A DNA stretch of 64,000 bases from Prorocentrum cordatum (lineage: Eukaryota; Sar; Dinophyceae; Prorocentrales; Prorocentraceae), in assembly GCA_963575745.1 (NCBI GenBank), contig CAUYUJ010017838.1:194501-258500 (forward strand), given 5' to 3'. The position numbers and the translations under genes are program-made. Shown here one piece after another: positions 10,147-19,926 of this stretch (its first letter is position 1; every line of letters begins with the position of its first letter). The notes beneath the pieces were generated by a model that was given only the letters and a program-made list of their open reading frames with translations, had not been told where the DNA came from and ran no database searches.

Positions 10147-10961
10147 AACAACGACGGCGAAGAGGCGCCTGCAGCGTGGGTAGCCGCGGCACGATCGCAT
10201 GCGAAGCACAGTCCTGCGAGCAAGGCCGAAACACGAAAGCCGCCCCACGAGCCCCCCCAGGCGCGCCCAGGTTCTAGCGAGAGGACGAGCCCTCGGGGGC
10301 AGACGAAGTCCAGACCGAAACCCTGCCCTGCCCGAGAGGCGCGAAGCGCGGACGCTAAGGTGAGGGGAGGAAGATAGGGGTCGCGCAAGTGCGGCGCCTG
10401 CCAGTGCAGGCCTCGCAGAATGGCGAGTGGGAGGAGGGGGGGCCAGCTCCAGCCCAGCCCTGCCGTCAGGCGCGCGACAGTGCCAGAGGACTAGCCCACG
10501 GACAACACGCGGCACGCGCCCGGGGTCACGCTGCGGGAGCCTCCATGATAGCGCCGAGGCCGTTCGGGATGTCCGCGATATCCAGGCGAGTCGAAGTCGA
10601 CAGGCGCCCTGGCCGCGTGCGCGACAGCGCCTGTTGCGGCCCCGGTGCCAGCTGACTGGTCCTTGGGCTGCCCCCCGAACGCGACGCGCGCCATGAGCTG
10701 CTCCCAGCCCGCCGCGGGAACCTTCGAGGTAGGATGGAGGCCGTTCGGGACGTCTGCGAACTCCGGGCCAGCGACAGGCAGCTGCCCAGACTGGCTCCGC
10801 GGGGGGGGGGCCCGCGGGGCCCGCCGCCGCGGGGCGCCCGCCGGCCGCCAGGGCACGGCGGCGGCCGCCATGTCCCGCAGCCGATGCGGCGCCAAGGGCA
10901 CGCGCAGGGCGGGCGGGAGGCCTGCCAGCGCAAGGGGCTGGGAGGAGCTTGAGCTCCTTGA

Positions 10962-11046
10962 ACTTGAGCCTTGAGCCTTGAGCCTTGAGCCTTGAGCCTG
11001 GAGCCTTGAGCCTTGAGCCTTGAGCCTTGAGCCTTGAGCCTTGAGC
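10962..11046. repeat. Seven-base tandem repeat CCTTGAG
   Basis: Eleven or so near-perfect copies of CCTTGAG, one with CCTGGAG. The array sits between a GC-rich segment and a TCC/C tract at 11046-11150. Confidence 0.9.
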
Positions 11047-11296
11047 CTCCTCCTCCTCCTCCACCACCTCCTCCTCCTCCTTGACCCCCCCTCCTCCTGC
11101 TCCTCCTCCTCCCCCCCCCCCCCCCCCTCCCCCTCCCCCACCCCCTCCTCCCCCTCGAGCGTAGCCAACAGGAGTCCTCGAACACCTCCCTCATGCCCGC
11201 GCCGTCGGCCTCGCGACCTGCGCGCGCGCGCGCACCTGCATATGTCCCGAACCTTCTCGGGCCAGACGGGCGGGGGGCGGCAATTGCATTCGCCAC

Positions 11297-12226
11297 TCAG
11301 GAAGAAAAAAAAAAAAAAAAAAAAAGGACCGCGACAAGGAGGGAGGAGCGAGAGGCCATGGCGGGCGATCGGACAGGGAGGGGCAGTGGCGGAACAGTCG
11401 CACGAAAGCGTGCGGAGGAAGTGCGGGCAATTCCACATATGTCTGAAGCTGCAGATCTCCTCGCACCCGAGATGACAAATACGATCCCCTTGGAAAGCCG
11501 ATGCAGCGACCCACCCCCGCATAAAGTTTCAATTGCTGCAGTAATTACTGCAGTGCGCCAAGCCGGAGGAAGGAGGAGGACCTGGGTTCGCACCTCACTC
11601 CACGCGATCGAGCGGATCTGCCTCTCAAACCGAGGGAACTGGGGCAAAAGACGTTTCTGGAAGAGCTCTTCGAGCGGGTCGGGGAGGGCCAGGGCGGCAA
11701 GGTGACGGAGGAGAACACGTTGAGGGTGAAGAGCTTTGAAAGGAAGAAGAGGACGGGGCGCTCGGAACTCTTGAACGTGTCGAGCACTTTCCGAAAAACA
11801 CCCGAACCCTGCGGCAGCCTCCTTCAAATTCGCGGCGAAGGCGGGGGGCTCCCAGAAGACCTGCCACGGGGATCCACTCACAGCACGTGCAATTGAGTGA
11901 TGCTCGATACAGGTATCATACAATTCTGAGTAGGCCTCTTGCCAACTGGAGAGCGTGAACAAGCTCGCTCGCATCATCTTGGCGAGGTTCATCATTTTCA
12001 TGCCGCGCACGCGTGGCCTCCCCCGCGCTTCCAGGTTCGGCCAGGCGGCTTCCGTGAGGCGACAGAAGGGGAGGTTACAGATGCTGGAGAGGTATTGGAA
12101 CTCGCGCTTCTGGAAGGGGGGCTGGAAGGGGTGGGAATTGGCCAACATAGGAAAGGACAGAGAGGATCCTGGAGCAATAGAGCATGGCCGACACAGCAGC
12201 AGCAGCGCCTTGCCGAGAGAGTTCAC
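11297..12226 (-). pseudogene. C-terminal part of the LINE ORF2 protein with Cys/His motif
   Basis: A 309-codon frame continues the ORF2 product after the thumb domain (NLEARGRPRVRGMKMMNLAK, FTLSSWQEAYSELYDTCIEH). In a neighbouring frame, at about 11410-11480, the minus strand reads CHLGCEEICSFRHMWNC (C-x3-C-x8-H-x3-C), the zinc-finger-like motif often found at the end of LINE ORF2 proteins. The long frame ends in a Phe run because of the A-run at 11304-11325 on the plus strand. A frameshift therefore separates the body from its natural end. Confidence 0.5.
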
Positions 12227-13980
12227 GGGAGCGGGCTAAGTATGTCCCAAAGGGTTTCGCCCAGGAGGTGAAGGGGGTGATAGCAGGGCCAATCCAAACC
12301 CCGAGATAGAGAACCGAAGGTACGATCGCGAAGTCGGCCCACTCGGGCACGCTCCGCTTGAGACGCACGCGGTCGAGGGCCTCAAGCACCTCCGTGAACG
12401 AGCCGAGCAGTGGGGCGATGTTACAGTTGGCTTTCTTCAATTGGAGGTGGGCGAGGTTGGAGGCGCCAATGCATATATAAGGTAAACCCAATAGAGATCG
12501 ACCATACGGTAAAGGACTGTTCCCACACCGTCCGCACAGGCTCGGGCAAGTCCCCGAGGCACAGCGGGCCCCTCCAGCACCGTGGCGAGCTGGATCAAAA
12601 ATGGGTCGGCATCTGCAGCGTAGAGCGAGCCGCTAGCTGGGCGCCCCTGAGTCATCCCGCCGGTGATCCAATGCATCAATCCAAGCCCCCCCCCCCCCCC
12701 CCCCCCACACCCACCCACCCACGCAAGCCAGGCGCGTGACATTCCAATAAAGGTGATAAACCACAGCGAGGAGGGGGCCGGAGGACGGGCCCGCTTCAAC
12801 GCCTGGATCTTCCAGCGCTGCGACATGGAGGGGGGCAGCTTGACCATAGCCAAAGCTGGTCAGAAGCGGGCACCGCCGTTCGGCCATGGGCGTCATGCTC
12901 GCGAGTCGGCTCACAGCGCCCAGCTCAAGAATATTCTCCCCGAAATTCCGTGTCGGAACGAACCCCCCTTGGGATCTCTGGAGGCCAAGAGGGAGGGCAT
13001 GGGTATGGGCTCGGATAGCCATGGGCGTGCTGATTTTTGTTGTCGAGCATTGAAGACGAGCAGCGTATAGTTGCCCGCCTAAGACGGCATTGAACTCGAG
13101 CAGCGTATAGTTGCCCGCGAAAAACCACTGCATGCAGCCCCAGAGGAGATCCACTCCTGCAAGTGCGTGTTGCCAGGCCGCATGCGGAATCCTGTCAGGG
13201 CCTGGGAGGCTATGTCGGAATTTTCGGACCAGGGAACAACATTGGGAATCGGTCGGGGGAGGAAGATCGGAGCAACAGGGTTGGGGAGGGAAGGCATCCA
13301 GGAACCGCTCAGCACCCTCAGCGTCAAAAGGTTGCCCGGTGAACACAAGGCCACAATGAGTGGCCAGCGCCTCGAGAACCTTAGAAGAAGTCTGGGCGAC
13401 CGCTCGATCAGGCGCGCGCGCACCAGCGAGCGGGGTTACGCCGACCAAAGGGAGACCACAATCGGGCAAGCCTCTGCGCACGGCGCCGACGGCGCAAAAG
13501 TCGGACCGACCGAGCCTGATCCGACATCTGACGGGCGCTAGCCGCGATCGCGTTGCACGAGGCCGCGGCAACCTCCCTGCGCAAGGTGTTCGAGAGCAGG
13601 GTAAAGTGGATAGGAGACACCAAGGATATAGTTCTTGCTTCGTAGTTGAATCGGAAGTGTTCTTGAGAAAGAAGATGGGAACGGAGAAGCCGGAGAGCAG
13701 GAGACCACTGCTGGCGATAGACAGCCCGAGCCATGCTGCGCACTATCATGCACCGAGAGAGAGCAGAGGTGCGGTGTTTTAGGATGATCGCTTTGCGGGC
13801 TAGCCGAGCACATTCCAACGCAACCATTTCATAGTCTTCGAGGCGAAGAGGGGGAGAGAGATGCTGGTACGGCGCGGCGTCGAGCGTCAATTCCATATAC
13901 TTCTCGAACCAGGCCGTGGCAAACATCTCACGTGGGATTGGCCGCTGCCCCACAGGGAGTTCAGGGCGAAGGCGGAGCAC
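12075..13980 (-). pseudogene. LINE reverse transcriptase, frameshifted
   Basis: Pieces of one reverse transcriptase lie in successive frames. The linker YEMVALECARLARKAIILKH is at 13.85 kb. The N-terminal part is at 13.2 kb, with SLPGPDRIPHAAWQHALAG matching the GPDGI region. Then come GFVPTRNFGENILELGAVS, the degraded finger/palm motif (FGYGQA, and FPSMSQ-like sequence in the next frame), ITGGMTQGRPASGSL for the GxxQGxPxS region, and ACADGVGTVLY where the catalytic ADD has become ADG. The thumb-like segment reads SVLYLGVWIGPAITPF. A 21-base segment (GAGCAGCGTATAGTTGCCCG core) is duplicated at 13057 and 13098, and a C-run of about 20 interrupts the palm. Confidence 0.7.
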
Positions 13981-14048
13981 GACGACTCGACCACCGCCGC
14001 GTGGTCAGAGATCTGTTCCGCCGCTAAGGGTTCAGGCTTGTCTACCGC

Positions 14049-14800
14049 CTACCCCCCAGTCGCGAATTGCGAGAGAATCAAGCCAGGCAGCGAGGAGAAG
14101 TGCCGATCCAGGAAGGACAGACGCTGGGTCTGCGCGATGAAATGGCAGGGGCTCGACAGCTCGAACTCAACCGAACTCGCAAGAGCAGGGCGCCATTCAG
14201 GAGGAAGGGGACGGGGCTCCAGACCCATCGCCTCGGAAGCCTCAGGGGTAGGGTTCAGCGGGATCGACTCGAACGCGGGAAGGTTAAAGTCCCCAGAGAT
14301 AAAGACGAGCTTGTCAAGGGGGACCTCAAATGCTTGGTTCAGGGATTCACTGATGTCCGTCAGCAATCTCTGGCGCTCTCCACGAACGAGACCACAATTG
14401 TGGATGTTATAGTGCCGAACCCAACACTGACTATCCGCACTCTCGAATCTCGTGAGGAGGGCCCGCCCAGGGATGAGGGGGGGGGGGAAGAGATGGCTGG
14501 CTGCGCACGACCGAATTTCTCAAGCCTCTCGGCCGAGGCTGTAAACTTCGGGAAGAGCGTGACGACTCCGCCTCTAGGATGGGCAGGGGAATCGCCAGCA
14601 CGGGGAGGGGCAAAAGAGAAGGAGGCATCAAACGGGAGGTGGAGGTGGCGGAGCAGATCATCCAGCTCAGGTTCGGACCGTGGGCCCCCAGAAAAGCCAC
14701 GATGCTTCCTCTCTGCAAGGTACGGCGGGGGAATCTGACCTTCCTCGCACGGGTGGCAGCATCATGATGAAAAAGAGCTCTGGCATTCCACGTCGCAACC
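14049..14800 (-). pseudogene. LINE endonuclease-like domain (exonuclease-endonuclease-phosphatase fold), frameshifted
   Basis: This domain nicks target DNA during LINE insertion. The start FRVATWNARALFHHDAATRA resembles the first conserved strand of the fold (TWN), followed by SIVAFLGAHGPN in which the expected acidic residue is not evident. After at least one frameshift, the later motif LVFISGDFNLPAFESI supplies the conserved GDFN. The frame ends near 14049 at FSSLPGLILSQFATGG. Pieces lie in at least two frames, so no intact product can be made. Confidence 0.6.
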
Positions 14801-14863
14801 CTGAACGTGGAAGCAGAGGGGGAGAGCGGAGCGGAAGACCCGTGCCACAGGGCACTCACTGTG

Positions 14864-16258
14864 CTAGGGGCTCCACACCGTTGGACTCGGCCCCGCGATC
14901 GCCTGCTGCACGATCGGCTCCAGCTCGGACTGCGACAGCCACTCAGCCACGAAGTTGGCGGGAGCCCATGCAATCTCGGGCGTGTCGCTCTGCGGCACTG
15001 GCTTGATCTGGATGAGCGGCCTCCAGTTCGACGAGATCTCACCCTTGGACATGTCGGTGAAAAAGCGACGCGCAGGATGAGCTCCCTGACGTGCGCGACG
15101 AATGGACCTGCACGCCGTCTCCCTGCGGATGGTGCACATGCTCTTGTCGGGCCCAACGAAGAGGTTCGTCTGCTCGGCCGTCGTGGACTTGATCTTGAAC
15201 TCGCGGTACATGTGGCCAGCGCCTCCTCCAGGGCGCGGGGTCTTGAGTTTCCCGAGGGCCTGTGCAACCCGCCTGAATGCGAGCGCTTCCGCGCCGTTGA
15301 ACCTGATAATGCACTTCCTGCTCGTGGGCTCGCCCTGCAAGACCCACTCGTTATTTGAAAGATTTGAATCTTCCAACCACCCCCGAACTGAGTCTGAGAC
15401 GGATGCTGCGGTAACCAATTCTTTAGACCACCACGATACTTGCATAAATGTTTCTGTCGAAATTCGCGTTGGCGGGCTCGTACTGCTTGATCGGCGGAGG
15501 ATCCTTCTTGATGATGCCCGGCTCGGCTCGCAGCTCTCGCATCTCTTTTTCCACCTGCGATAGTCGAGTATCCTGCGCCCTCTGAGTGTGCTCCGCGATG
15601 TTGAGCCTGGGCTCAACGTGCTTGTGGAACTCGGTGTAGGATCTGGAGAGGGTTGCCTTGAGAGAGGCCATAGACTGGCTGATACTCGCCATGTTCGAGG
15701 ATACCCCGTCTGCAACCGCCGAGACGCTGTCGAGCACGTGCTTGAGGCTGCCGTCGACCTGACCCTGAAGATTAGAAATTCATCACGAGGACCAGCCGAG
15801 GAAGAAGAAACAATAGGAGCACTAGCCCGCGGCGTTGCCGGGGGCGTCGGTATGTCGACCATCTCGTTCCCACCACCTCGGGTACGAGGACTGCGGCTTC
15901 CATGACCACCATCCTCGTCACGTAGACCCGCATCACGATGAGCAGGCCCAGCACATTCTTGAGAAGGAGAAGTGGGAGCAGTCTCGAAGTCTCGAACTTC
16001 TTGCGAGTTCAGGATCGGGGCGCGCTGGAGCGTGTCCACCATCGCCGCGCCCTTGCCAGGAAGCGCGGACTGACCATTTCCCTTGCCGAACATCTCCGCC
16101 GCTGGATGGGCACCCACGAGATGCAAATGGCGCCCACAGGGGGCAAGACAGTTGTTCGTGAAAAGTGAAAGAGGGCGGTGAACTGAAACGGAATTGCTCC
16201 CACAGGAGCTCACACAAGCGCACAGTGGGCGAGGCAGTGGTGCCTTCCTAGCCACCAA
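14864..16258 (-). pseudogene. LINE ORF1 protein, frame-disrupted
   Basis: ORF1 proteins of LINEs bind the element RNA. The 464-codon frame begins 55 bases after the nearer spliced-leader relict. Its middle part (about residues 175-280) is Ser/Arg nonsense. There another frame (15423-15737) reads through SNMASISQSMASLKATLSRS, HTQRAQDTRLSQVEKEMREL and NANFDRNIYASIVVV, a clear coiled coil. The real protein therefore switches frame and returns, which implies two compensating indels. The C-terminal part is back in the first frame, with EWVLQGEPTSRKCIIRFNGA, an RRM-like nucleic-acid-binding stretch, and MSKGEISSNWRPLIQIKP. The start codon was chosen because it is the first ATG after the leader. Confidence 0.65.
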
Positions 16259-16298
16259 ACAAAGGCTGTCCTGGCCAGCTGCCTTGACGAGATGGCAA

Positions 16299-16335
16299 CT
16301 TGAGCCAAAATGACTTGAGCCAACATGGCTACGGA
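16299..16335 (-). other. Two relict dinoflagellate spliced leaders in tandem
   Basis: Read on the minus strand, 16335-16314 is 22 bases that match the canonical dinoflagellate spliced leader (starts TCCGTAGCCAT, ends TTGGCTCAAG) with one change: the usual ATTTTGG is ATGTTGG. Directly after it, 16313-16299 reads TCATTTTGGCTCAAG, which matches the last 15 bases of the leader, the part left when splicing uses the AG inside TCCGTAG, with one mismatch at its first base. This is the known signature of trans-spliced mRNA that was reverse-transcribed, inserted, transcribed and trans-spliced again. ORF1 of the LINE starts 41 bases further on. Confidence 0.9.
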
Positions 16336-16620
16336 CCTCCTCCTCCTCCTGCTCCTCGTCCTCCTCCTCCTCCTCCTCCTCCTCCTCCTCCTCCTCCTCC
16401 TCCTCGAGCGTATCCCAAGAAGTCCTGCTCGTCCCCTCGTCCTGCTCCTCCTCCTCCTCCTCCTCCTCCTCCTCCCCCTCCTCCTCCTCCCTCCTCCCTC
16501 CTCCCTCCTCCCTCCTCCCTCCTCCTTCCTCCCTCCTCCCTCCTCCCTCCTCTCTCCTCCGTCCTCCCCCCTCCCTCCTCCCTCCTCCTCCTCCTCCTCT
16601 TCCTCCTCCTCCAATTTCTC
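16336..16620. repeat. TCC/CCT triplet and CCTCCCT repeats
   Basis: Long pyrimidine tract on plus. It begins with TCC triplets, changes to the heptamer CCTCCCT between about 16485 and 16580, then returns to triplets. On the minus strand it lies immediately upstream of the leader copies. Confidence 0.85.
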
Positions 16621-16993
16621 CTCCATCATCCGCCTCTTGGGGTACGACATCTTACCCAGCCCTTTTTGTTCCGCTGCGTGCCCGTTCACATCCCTGATCA
16701 ATGCATCTCGTCTGGGCATCGTTTCTGCATGGATGGGCTGGTAAACTTCCTTTTTGTTTGCGAGCGCAAACGGAAGGGCCGCGCGCCGTCCATAACAAGC
16801 AGGAGCCTACATTGCACACGAGAATGAAGAAGAACTGGTGGGCTTACGCGAAACGTCTAGAAGATGGAGCAGGGGGGTTCTAGGACCACGGCGAGCCGTC
16901 GGCCACGAATAGGGCCCCCAGTCGATGGCGAGGGCCCAGGAGCGGCCCGAAAACCCTAGTCCTTACTGAACCCAACGTGGCCCTTATTCCACC

Positions 16994-17351
16994 GCACTCT
17001 GTGTCCCTCAATAGTTCTGGGTCCCCGGGCTACAGGCACCCCCCGGACTTCAGTTAACCCTCCCCCGGACTACAGGTACCCCCCCCCAGACTACAGGTAC
17101 CCCCTCCCGGACTACAGGAACTCCTCCCAGACTGAAGGTACCCCCACAGGACTACATCCACGCGCACGTTGACGCGTGAGCACGCGTTCCACCCCAGACT
17201 GCAGGTACCCCCCTGGACTACTGTACCTTCCCCTGGACTTTAGGTACCCCACCCGGGACTACTGGTACCCCCCCCGGATTACAGGTACCCCTCCCACTAC
17301 AGGTACCTCCCCGGACTACAGGTACCCCCAGAACTGTTGAGGGACACAGAG
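16994..17351. mobile_element. Inverted-repeat element filled with a GGACTACAGGTACCCC satellite
   Basis: The left end reads CTCTGTGTCCCTCAATAG (from 16996) and the right end is its inverse, ending CTGTTGAGGGACACAGAG (about 17333-17350). Between them lie some 15 degenerate copies of GGACTACAGGTACCCC. The same ends and the same satellite, in the other orientation, bound 57147-58270. No target-site duplication is obvious. Confidence 0.65.
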
Positions 17352-17434
17352 TATCGACGGTTTGCGTGCACACACCATCCAAGGGCCCAAGATGGCCCCT
17401 GGCCAGGCACAGCGGTGTATGCACAAGAGCCTTT
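17350..17434 (-). CDS. Candidate exon downstream of an introner-like intron
   Basis: The exon follows the acceptor TTTCCCCAG at 17435-17443. In the phase set by the upstream exon (17616-17800, ending one base into a codon) it reads RLLCIHRCAWPGAILGPW, then MVCARKPSILC. It runs into the left arm of the inverted-repeat satellite element, where the frame soon stops. Another frame (HTPLCLARGHLGPLDG) is also open. Function unknown. Confidence 0.35.
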
Positions 17435-17615
17435 CTGGGGAAACCAAAAAAGGAACCGATGCCGATCCTCCCCGGACCTCTCCTGGGGTGCGGTCTGGAC
17501 AGCATGTCACGGCGAATCCAGCCGTAGCGACGACGGCCTCCCAGGAGGCGCAAACGGAGAAAATGAGGGCATGATAACGGTATCGGTGCCATTTCCTGCT
17601 CTGAGTTGTGGTTGC
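17435..17615 (-). mobile_element. Introner-like intron, copy 1
   Basis: A 181-base intron with a GC donor (ACAG followed by GCAACC) and an AG acceptor. On minus its inner part starts GGCACCGATACCG and includes TCGTCGCTACGGCTGGATTC, then the shared CACCCCAGGAGAGGTC block. It ends GGCATCGGTTCCTTTTTTGG, then TTTCCCCAG. The two ends form an inverted repeat around ACCGATACCG. The same sequence recurs in the introns at 20172, 21132, 50237 and 52566. Confidence 0.7.
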
Positions 17616-17800
17616 CTGTCTGGTAGCGGTACTTCGCAGACTTGGCCGCGACGTTCGCGGCGAAGACGTCGCCCTGGTCCATCAGGGAGACCAGCGAGCG
17701 AAGCACCGCGTGGTGTTCCGCCCTGGGCGTGGACTGGAGCAACTCCACCGAGTAGTAGTGAAACGTGCGAAGGGACGAGAAGCTTGGAGGCGGCCAGGGG
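17616..17800 (-). CDS. Exon of an unknown protein
   Basis: The minus strand reads FHYYSVELLQSTPRAEHHAV, then LRSLVSLMDQGDVFAANVAA and KSAKYRYQ, ending at a GC donor. The helical, leucine-rich pattern would suit a repeat-type scaffold protein, but that is only an impression. It may belong to the same gene as the exons at 18460-18789 and 19927-21600. The 5' border is not fixed. Confidence 0.5.
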
Positions 17801-17802
17801 GC

Positions 17803-18168
17803 CTAGCCTACCCAGCTTCGCGCCTCGCGGGCTGCGATGCTTGATGCGCCATGATCTTCGCGCCCTGCCGCCCCCGCGCCGCCCCCTTGGAAAAGGGCAG
17901 CCGCTCTGGCCCAGGCCCCGACGCGCGAAGCGCGATTAGCTGCGCGCACCCCGCGGGTCACACAGGGCACCGGTGATGAAGTCGGTCCCCAGGACCCTCC
18001 AAGGTCCATCTGGTGCAGCGGTCCCCCTGGGATCCGTCGTTGACACGGCCCTGGTGCTTGAAAACACGGCCACCAGAGGCCCAAGAATACAAACAAATCC
18101 TGCCCGAACCCAACACCTCGGACCCACCGCCCCCCCCTGTCTGCTGGCTGGAACCACTGCTGGACCAC
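17803..18168 (-). CDS. Doubtful open frame between two better exons
   Basis: A 121-codon frame (VQQWFQPADRGGRWVRG and on) fills most of the gap between the exons at 17616-17800 and 18460-18789. It has biased composition in its second half. It could be an exon reached from an acceptor near 18165 (GTCCAGCAG) or plain intron sequence. Confidence 0.2.
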   Translation of the reverse strand: MVQQWFQPADRGGRWVRGVGFGQDLFVFLGLWWPCFQAPGPCQRRIPGGPLHQMDLGGSWGPTSSPVPCVTRGVRAANRASRVGAWARAAALFQGGGAGAAGREDHGASSIAAREARSWVG

Positions 18169-18211
18169 CTCGGACCCCCAGCCGGCTCCAGCGGGAATCG
18201 GCAGCGAGCCC

Positions 18212-18317
18212 GGGGGGGGAAGTGAGAAGGGGCGGGCCTTCCCAGAGGGCTCGGGAGTCCCCCTGCCTGCTGAGAAGTGCTCGAAATCTTCCCCGAAGAT
18301 ATGATAAATATCTATAT

Positions 18318-18349
<32 letters not shown>

Positions 18350-18450
18350 ATATATATAAAAACTTCTCAGAAGGCCCGGAGGCTTCTGAGAAGTCCCGCC
18401 GCCTTCTGAGAGGGCCTTCTCCTTCTCACTTCCCTCCTCGCTCGCCGCCG
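18212..18450. mobile_element. Inverted-repeat element with a TA-rich core
   Basis: The left arm reads GGGAAGTGAGAAGGGGCGGG (from about 18216) and the right arm its inverse, ending GGCCTTCTCCTTCTCACTTC (about 18432). Inside are TTCTGAGAAG-type palindromes around a (TA)n core at 18310-18358. It begins nine bases or so after the GC donor that ends the exon at 18460, so it probably forms most of that intron. Related elements are at 19056-19186 and 49332-49492. Confidence 0.55.
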
Positions 18451-18459
18451 AGGGAAGGC

Positions 18460-18789
18460 CTCCCGGAAGGCCACGCAGTGCGCCGCGATGGCCGTGCAGA
18501 TGCCGAGGTCCGCGCCCGCGCCCCCGAAGTCACCCGCGCCGAAGTCGGCCCGCAGCGCCTCGACCAGCGCCTCGCGCGGGGCGGCGCCGGCGGGCGAGTG
18601 GGAGCTCACGGTGGTGAGCCAGTGGCGCGCCAGGTCCACGAGAGGCGAGGGGCGGCAGAGCTGGGGCGCCACGCGGCAGGCGTAGTGGAGCCCGCGCGCC
18701 TGGAAGCGGAAGCGGGCGTCCGGCCACGCGGCCTGCAGGGCGGCCATGGGCTCCAGCGTGAGGGAGACGTGGTGCCCGAACACCGCCAC
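18460..18789 (-). CDS. Well-defined exon of an unknown protein
   Basis: Exactly 110 codons, phase 0 at both ends, from an AG acceptor (GACAG followed by GTGGCG) to a GC donor (CGGGAG followed by GCCTTC). It reads VAVFGHHVSLTLEPMAALQA, AAWPDARFRFQARGLHYACR and on to DLGICTAIAAHCVAFRE. Third codon positions are almost all G or C, as in strong exons here. The FGHHVSL and WPDARF segments look enzyme-like, perhaps a transferase, but I cannot name a family. Both adjacent introns contain short inverted-repeat elements. Confidence 0.65.
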
Positions 18790-19055
18790 CTGTCGAGTGG
18801 GGATCGACCGCACAATTGGTTTACCCCGCACTTGCGTTGGTCCGTCGGATCCCAGGGACATACATCGAATGCCCGACAGATCTACGGAGCCGCCGACGCA
18901 TTTCACGTAGATTCGACGGACAAAACCACTCTGGGGCAAATCAATTCTGTAGTCGATCTCCTACTGGAACCTGCAGCAGCGGCAGGAGATAGGGGGGCCA
19001 CTGTGCGAGAGAGGACACGGCCACCTCACGCCGCGGAGGTCGCGCGCACAAGGGG

Positions 19056-19186
19056 GTAGGGGGAGGGGGGAAGGCTTCTTGGAAGTGGGCCACTTCCTAG
19101 AGGGCGCCAGCCTCGCATCTGCAGACAAGGCCCGCGCCTTCGAAGAAGGCGGGGTGCTTTTAAGAAGCCTTCCCCCCTCCTCCTAC
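19056..19186. mobile_element. Short inverted-repeat (MITE-like) element
   Basis: The left end GGGAGGGGGGAAGGCTTCTT (19061-19080) and the right end AAGAAGCCTTCCCCCCTCCT (19162-19181) are inverted copies with one mismatch, and the similarity continues outwards to give arms of about 40 bases. The element is flanked by a direct repeat of about 55 bases (18988-19043 and 19222-19271, sharing CGCCGCGGAGGTC). A homologous element is at 49332-49492. Confidence 0.7.
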
Positions 19187-19374
19187 TCCCCCTGCGCGTG
19201 GCCGAGGCAGGAGCAAAGGGGGGGGCACCGCGCGAGAGAGGGCACGGCGACCTCGCGCCGCGGAGGTCTGCGCCCAGGCCGGCGGGGAGCTGGCACGTAG
19301 AGGGAACAGCAGGCGCTGATGGAGAGACGGGCCCTGGACGCCCCAGGGGTCCTCCCCGGGACCAGCACCTCCAC

Positions 19375-19500
19375 CTCCTCCACCTCCTCCTCACCCTCCT
19401 CCTCTTCCTCCACCTCGTCCACCTCGTCCACCTCCTCCTCCCTCCTCCGTCCTCCCTCCTCCCTCCTCCCTCCTCCCTCCTCCTTCCTCCCTTCCTCCTT
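19375..19500. repeat. TCC triplet and CCTCCCT repeat
   Basis: A plus-strand pyrimidine tract resembling the one at 16.4-16.6 kb. It separates the weak exon at 19505-19590 from sequence to its left. Confidence 0.8.
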
Positions 19501-19504
19501 CCTC

Positions 19505-19590
19505 GTCCCGAGCCGCTCGTTAACAGTCCCGGCGACCGGGAAGGGCCCCCCGAAGAGCCCGAGAACGGCAAGCATCTCCAGGGCCAGCTT
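19505..19590 (-). CDS. Small candidate exon
   Basis: The minus strand reads LALEMLAVLGLFGGPFPVAG, then TVNERLG, after a possible acceptor (GGAAGGAAG before CTGGCC). Phase 0 fits the upstream exon 19927-20171, which ends in phase 0. It is short and hydrophobic and ends in the GGA-rich tract. Confidence 0.35.
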
Positions 19591-19926
19591 CCTTCCTGGC
19601 GACAAGGACAGGGAACTATGCCCGCGCTCTCGCGCCATCGCTCGGACGTCCACTCCCCGTTCACTTTGTTCGATTTCGTGCGTGCTTTCTTCCTGTTACC
19701 AGATCATCCAGGATGCTCCTCGATGGCCCTCGTCGAGAACACCGGCACACGCCCGAGCGATGCCAAGCTATTCGGCGCCTAGCCCAAGGGCATTCGGCAC
19801 TCAGTATTCAACCCCCGTGGGGCCCTCACCTGGGCGGCAGGGGATCGAGGAGGAAGTGAGAGAACGAGTCTGACGCGAGGGACCGCGGGGAGAGGGGGGC
19901 TCGGGCGCGGGAGGGGACGTGGAGAC

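Larger units (their letters stand above)
7800..11290. other. Repeat-rich stretch without a gene I can support
   Basis: Besides the blocks listed separately, this stretch holds a G homopolymer of about 20 at 8904-8924, a GGA tract at 9048-9110, GAC triplets at 10100-10160 and GC-rich DNA with no conserved protein. Around 10540-10790 the minus strand carries two diverged copies of a roughly 50-base segment encoding FADVPNGL and IADIPNGL. This may be the remains of an exon or of a retroelement tail. Confidence 0.5.
11290..16335 (-). mobile_element. Decayed LINE-type (non-LTR) retrotransposon with a spliced-leader 5' end
   Basis: Minus-strand order: spliced-leader copies (16335-16299), ORF1 with coiled coil (16258-14864), an endonuclease-like domain (14.8-14.05 kb), reverse transcriptase (13.98-12.1 kb) and a C-terminal Cys/His motif (about 11.43-11.48 kb). 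This is the plan of two-ORF LINEs. Several frameshifts, a C homopolymer (about 12687-12706) and a changed catalytic motif show that the copy is dead. The 3' end is uncertain. The A-run at 11304-11325 is on the plus strand, so it is not this element's poly(A) tail. Confidence 0.75.

Noticed and set aside
11304-11325. Poly(A) tail of the LINE at 11-16 kb
   Set aside because: The A-run is on plus while the element is on minus, so it would be a T-run in the element's RNA.
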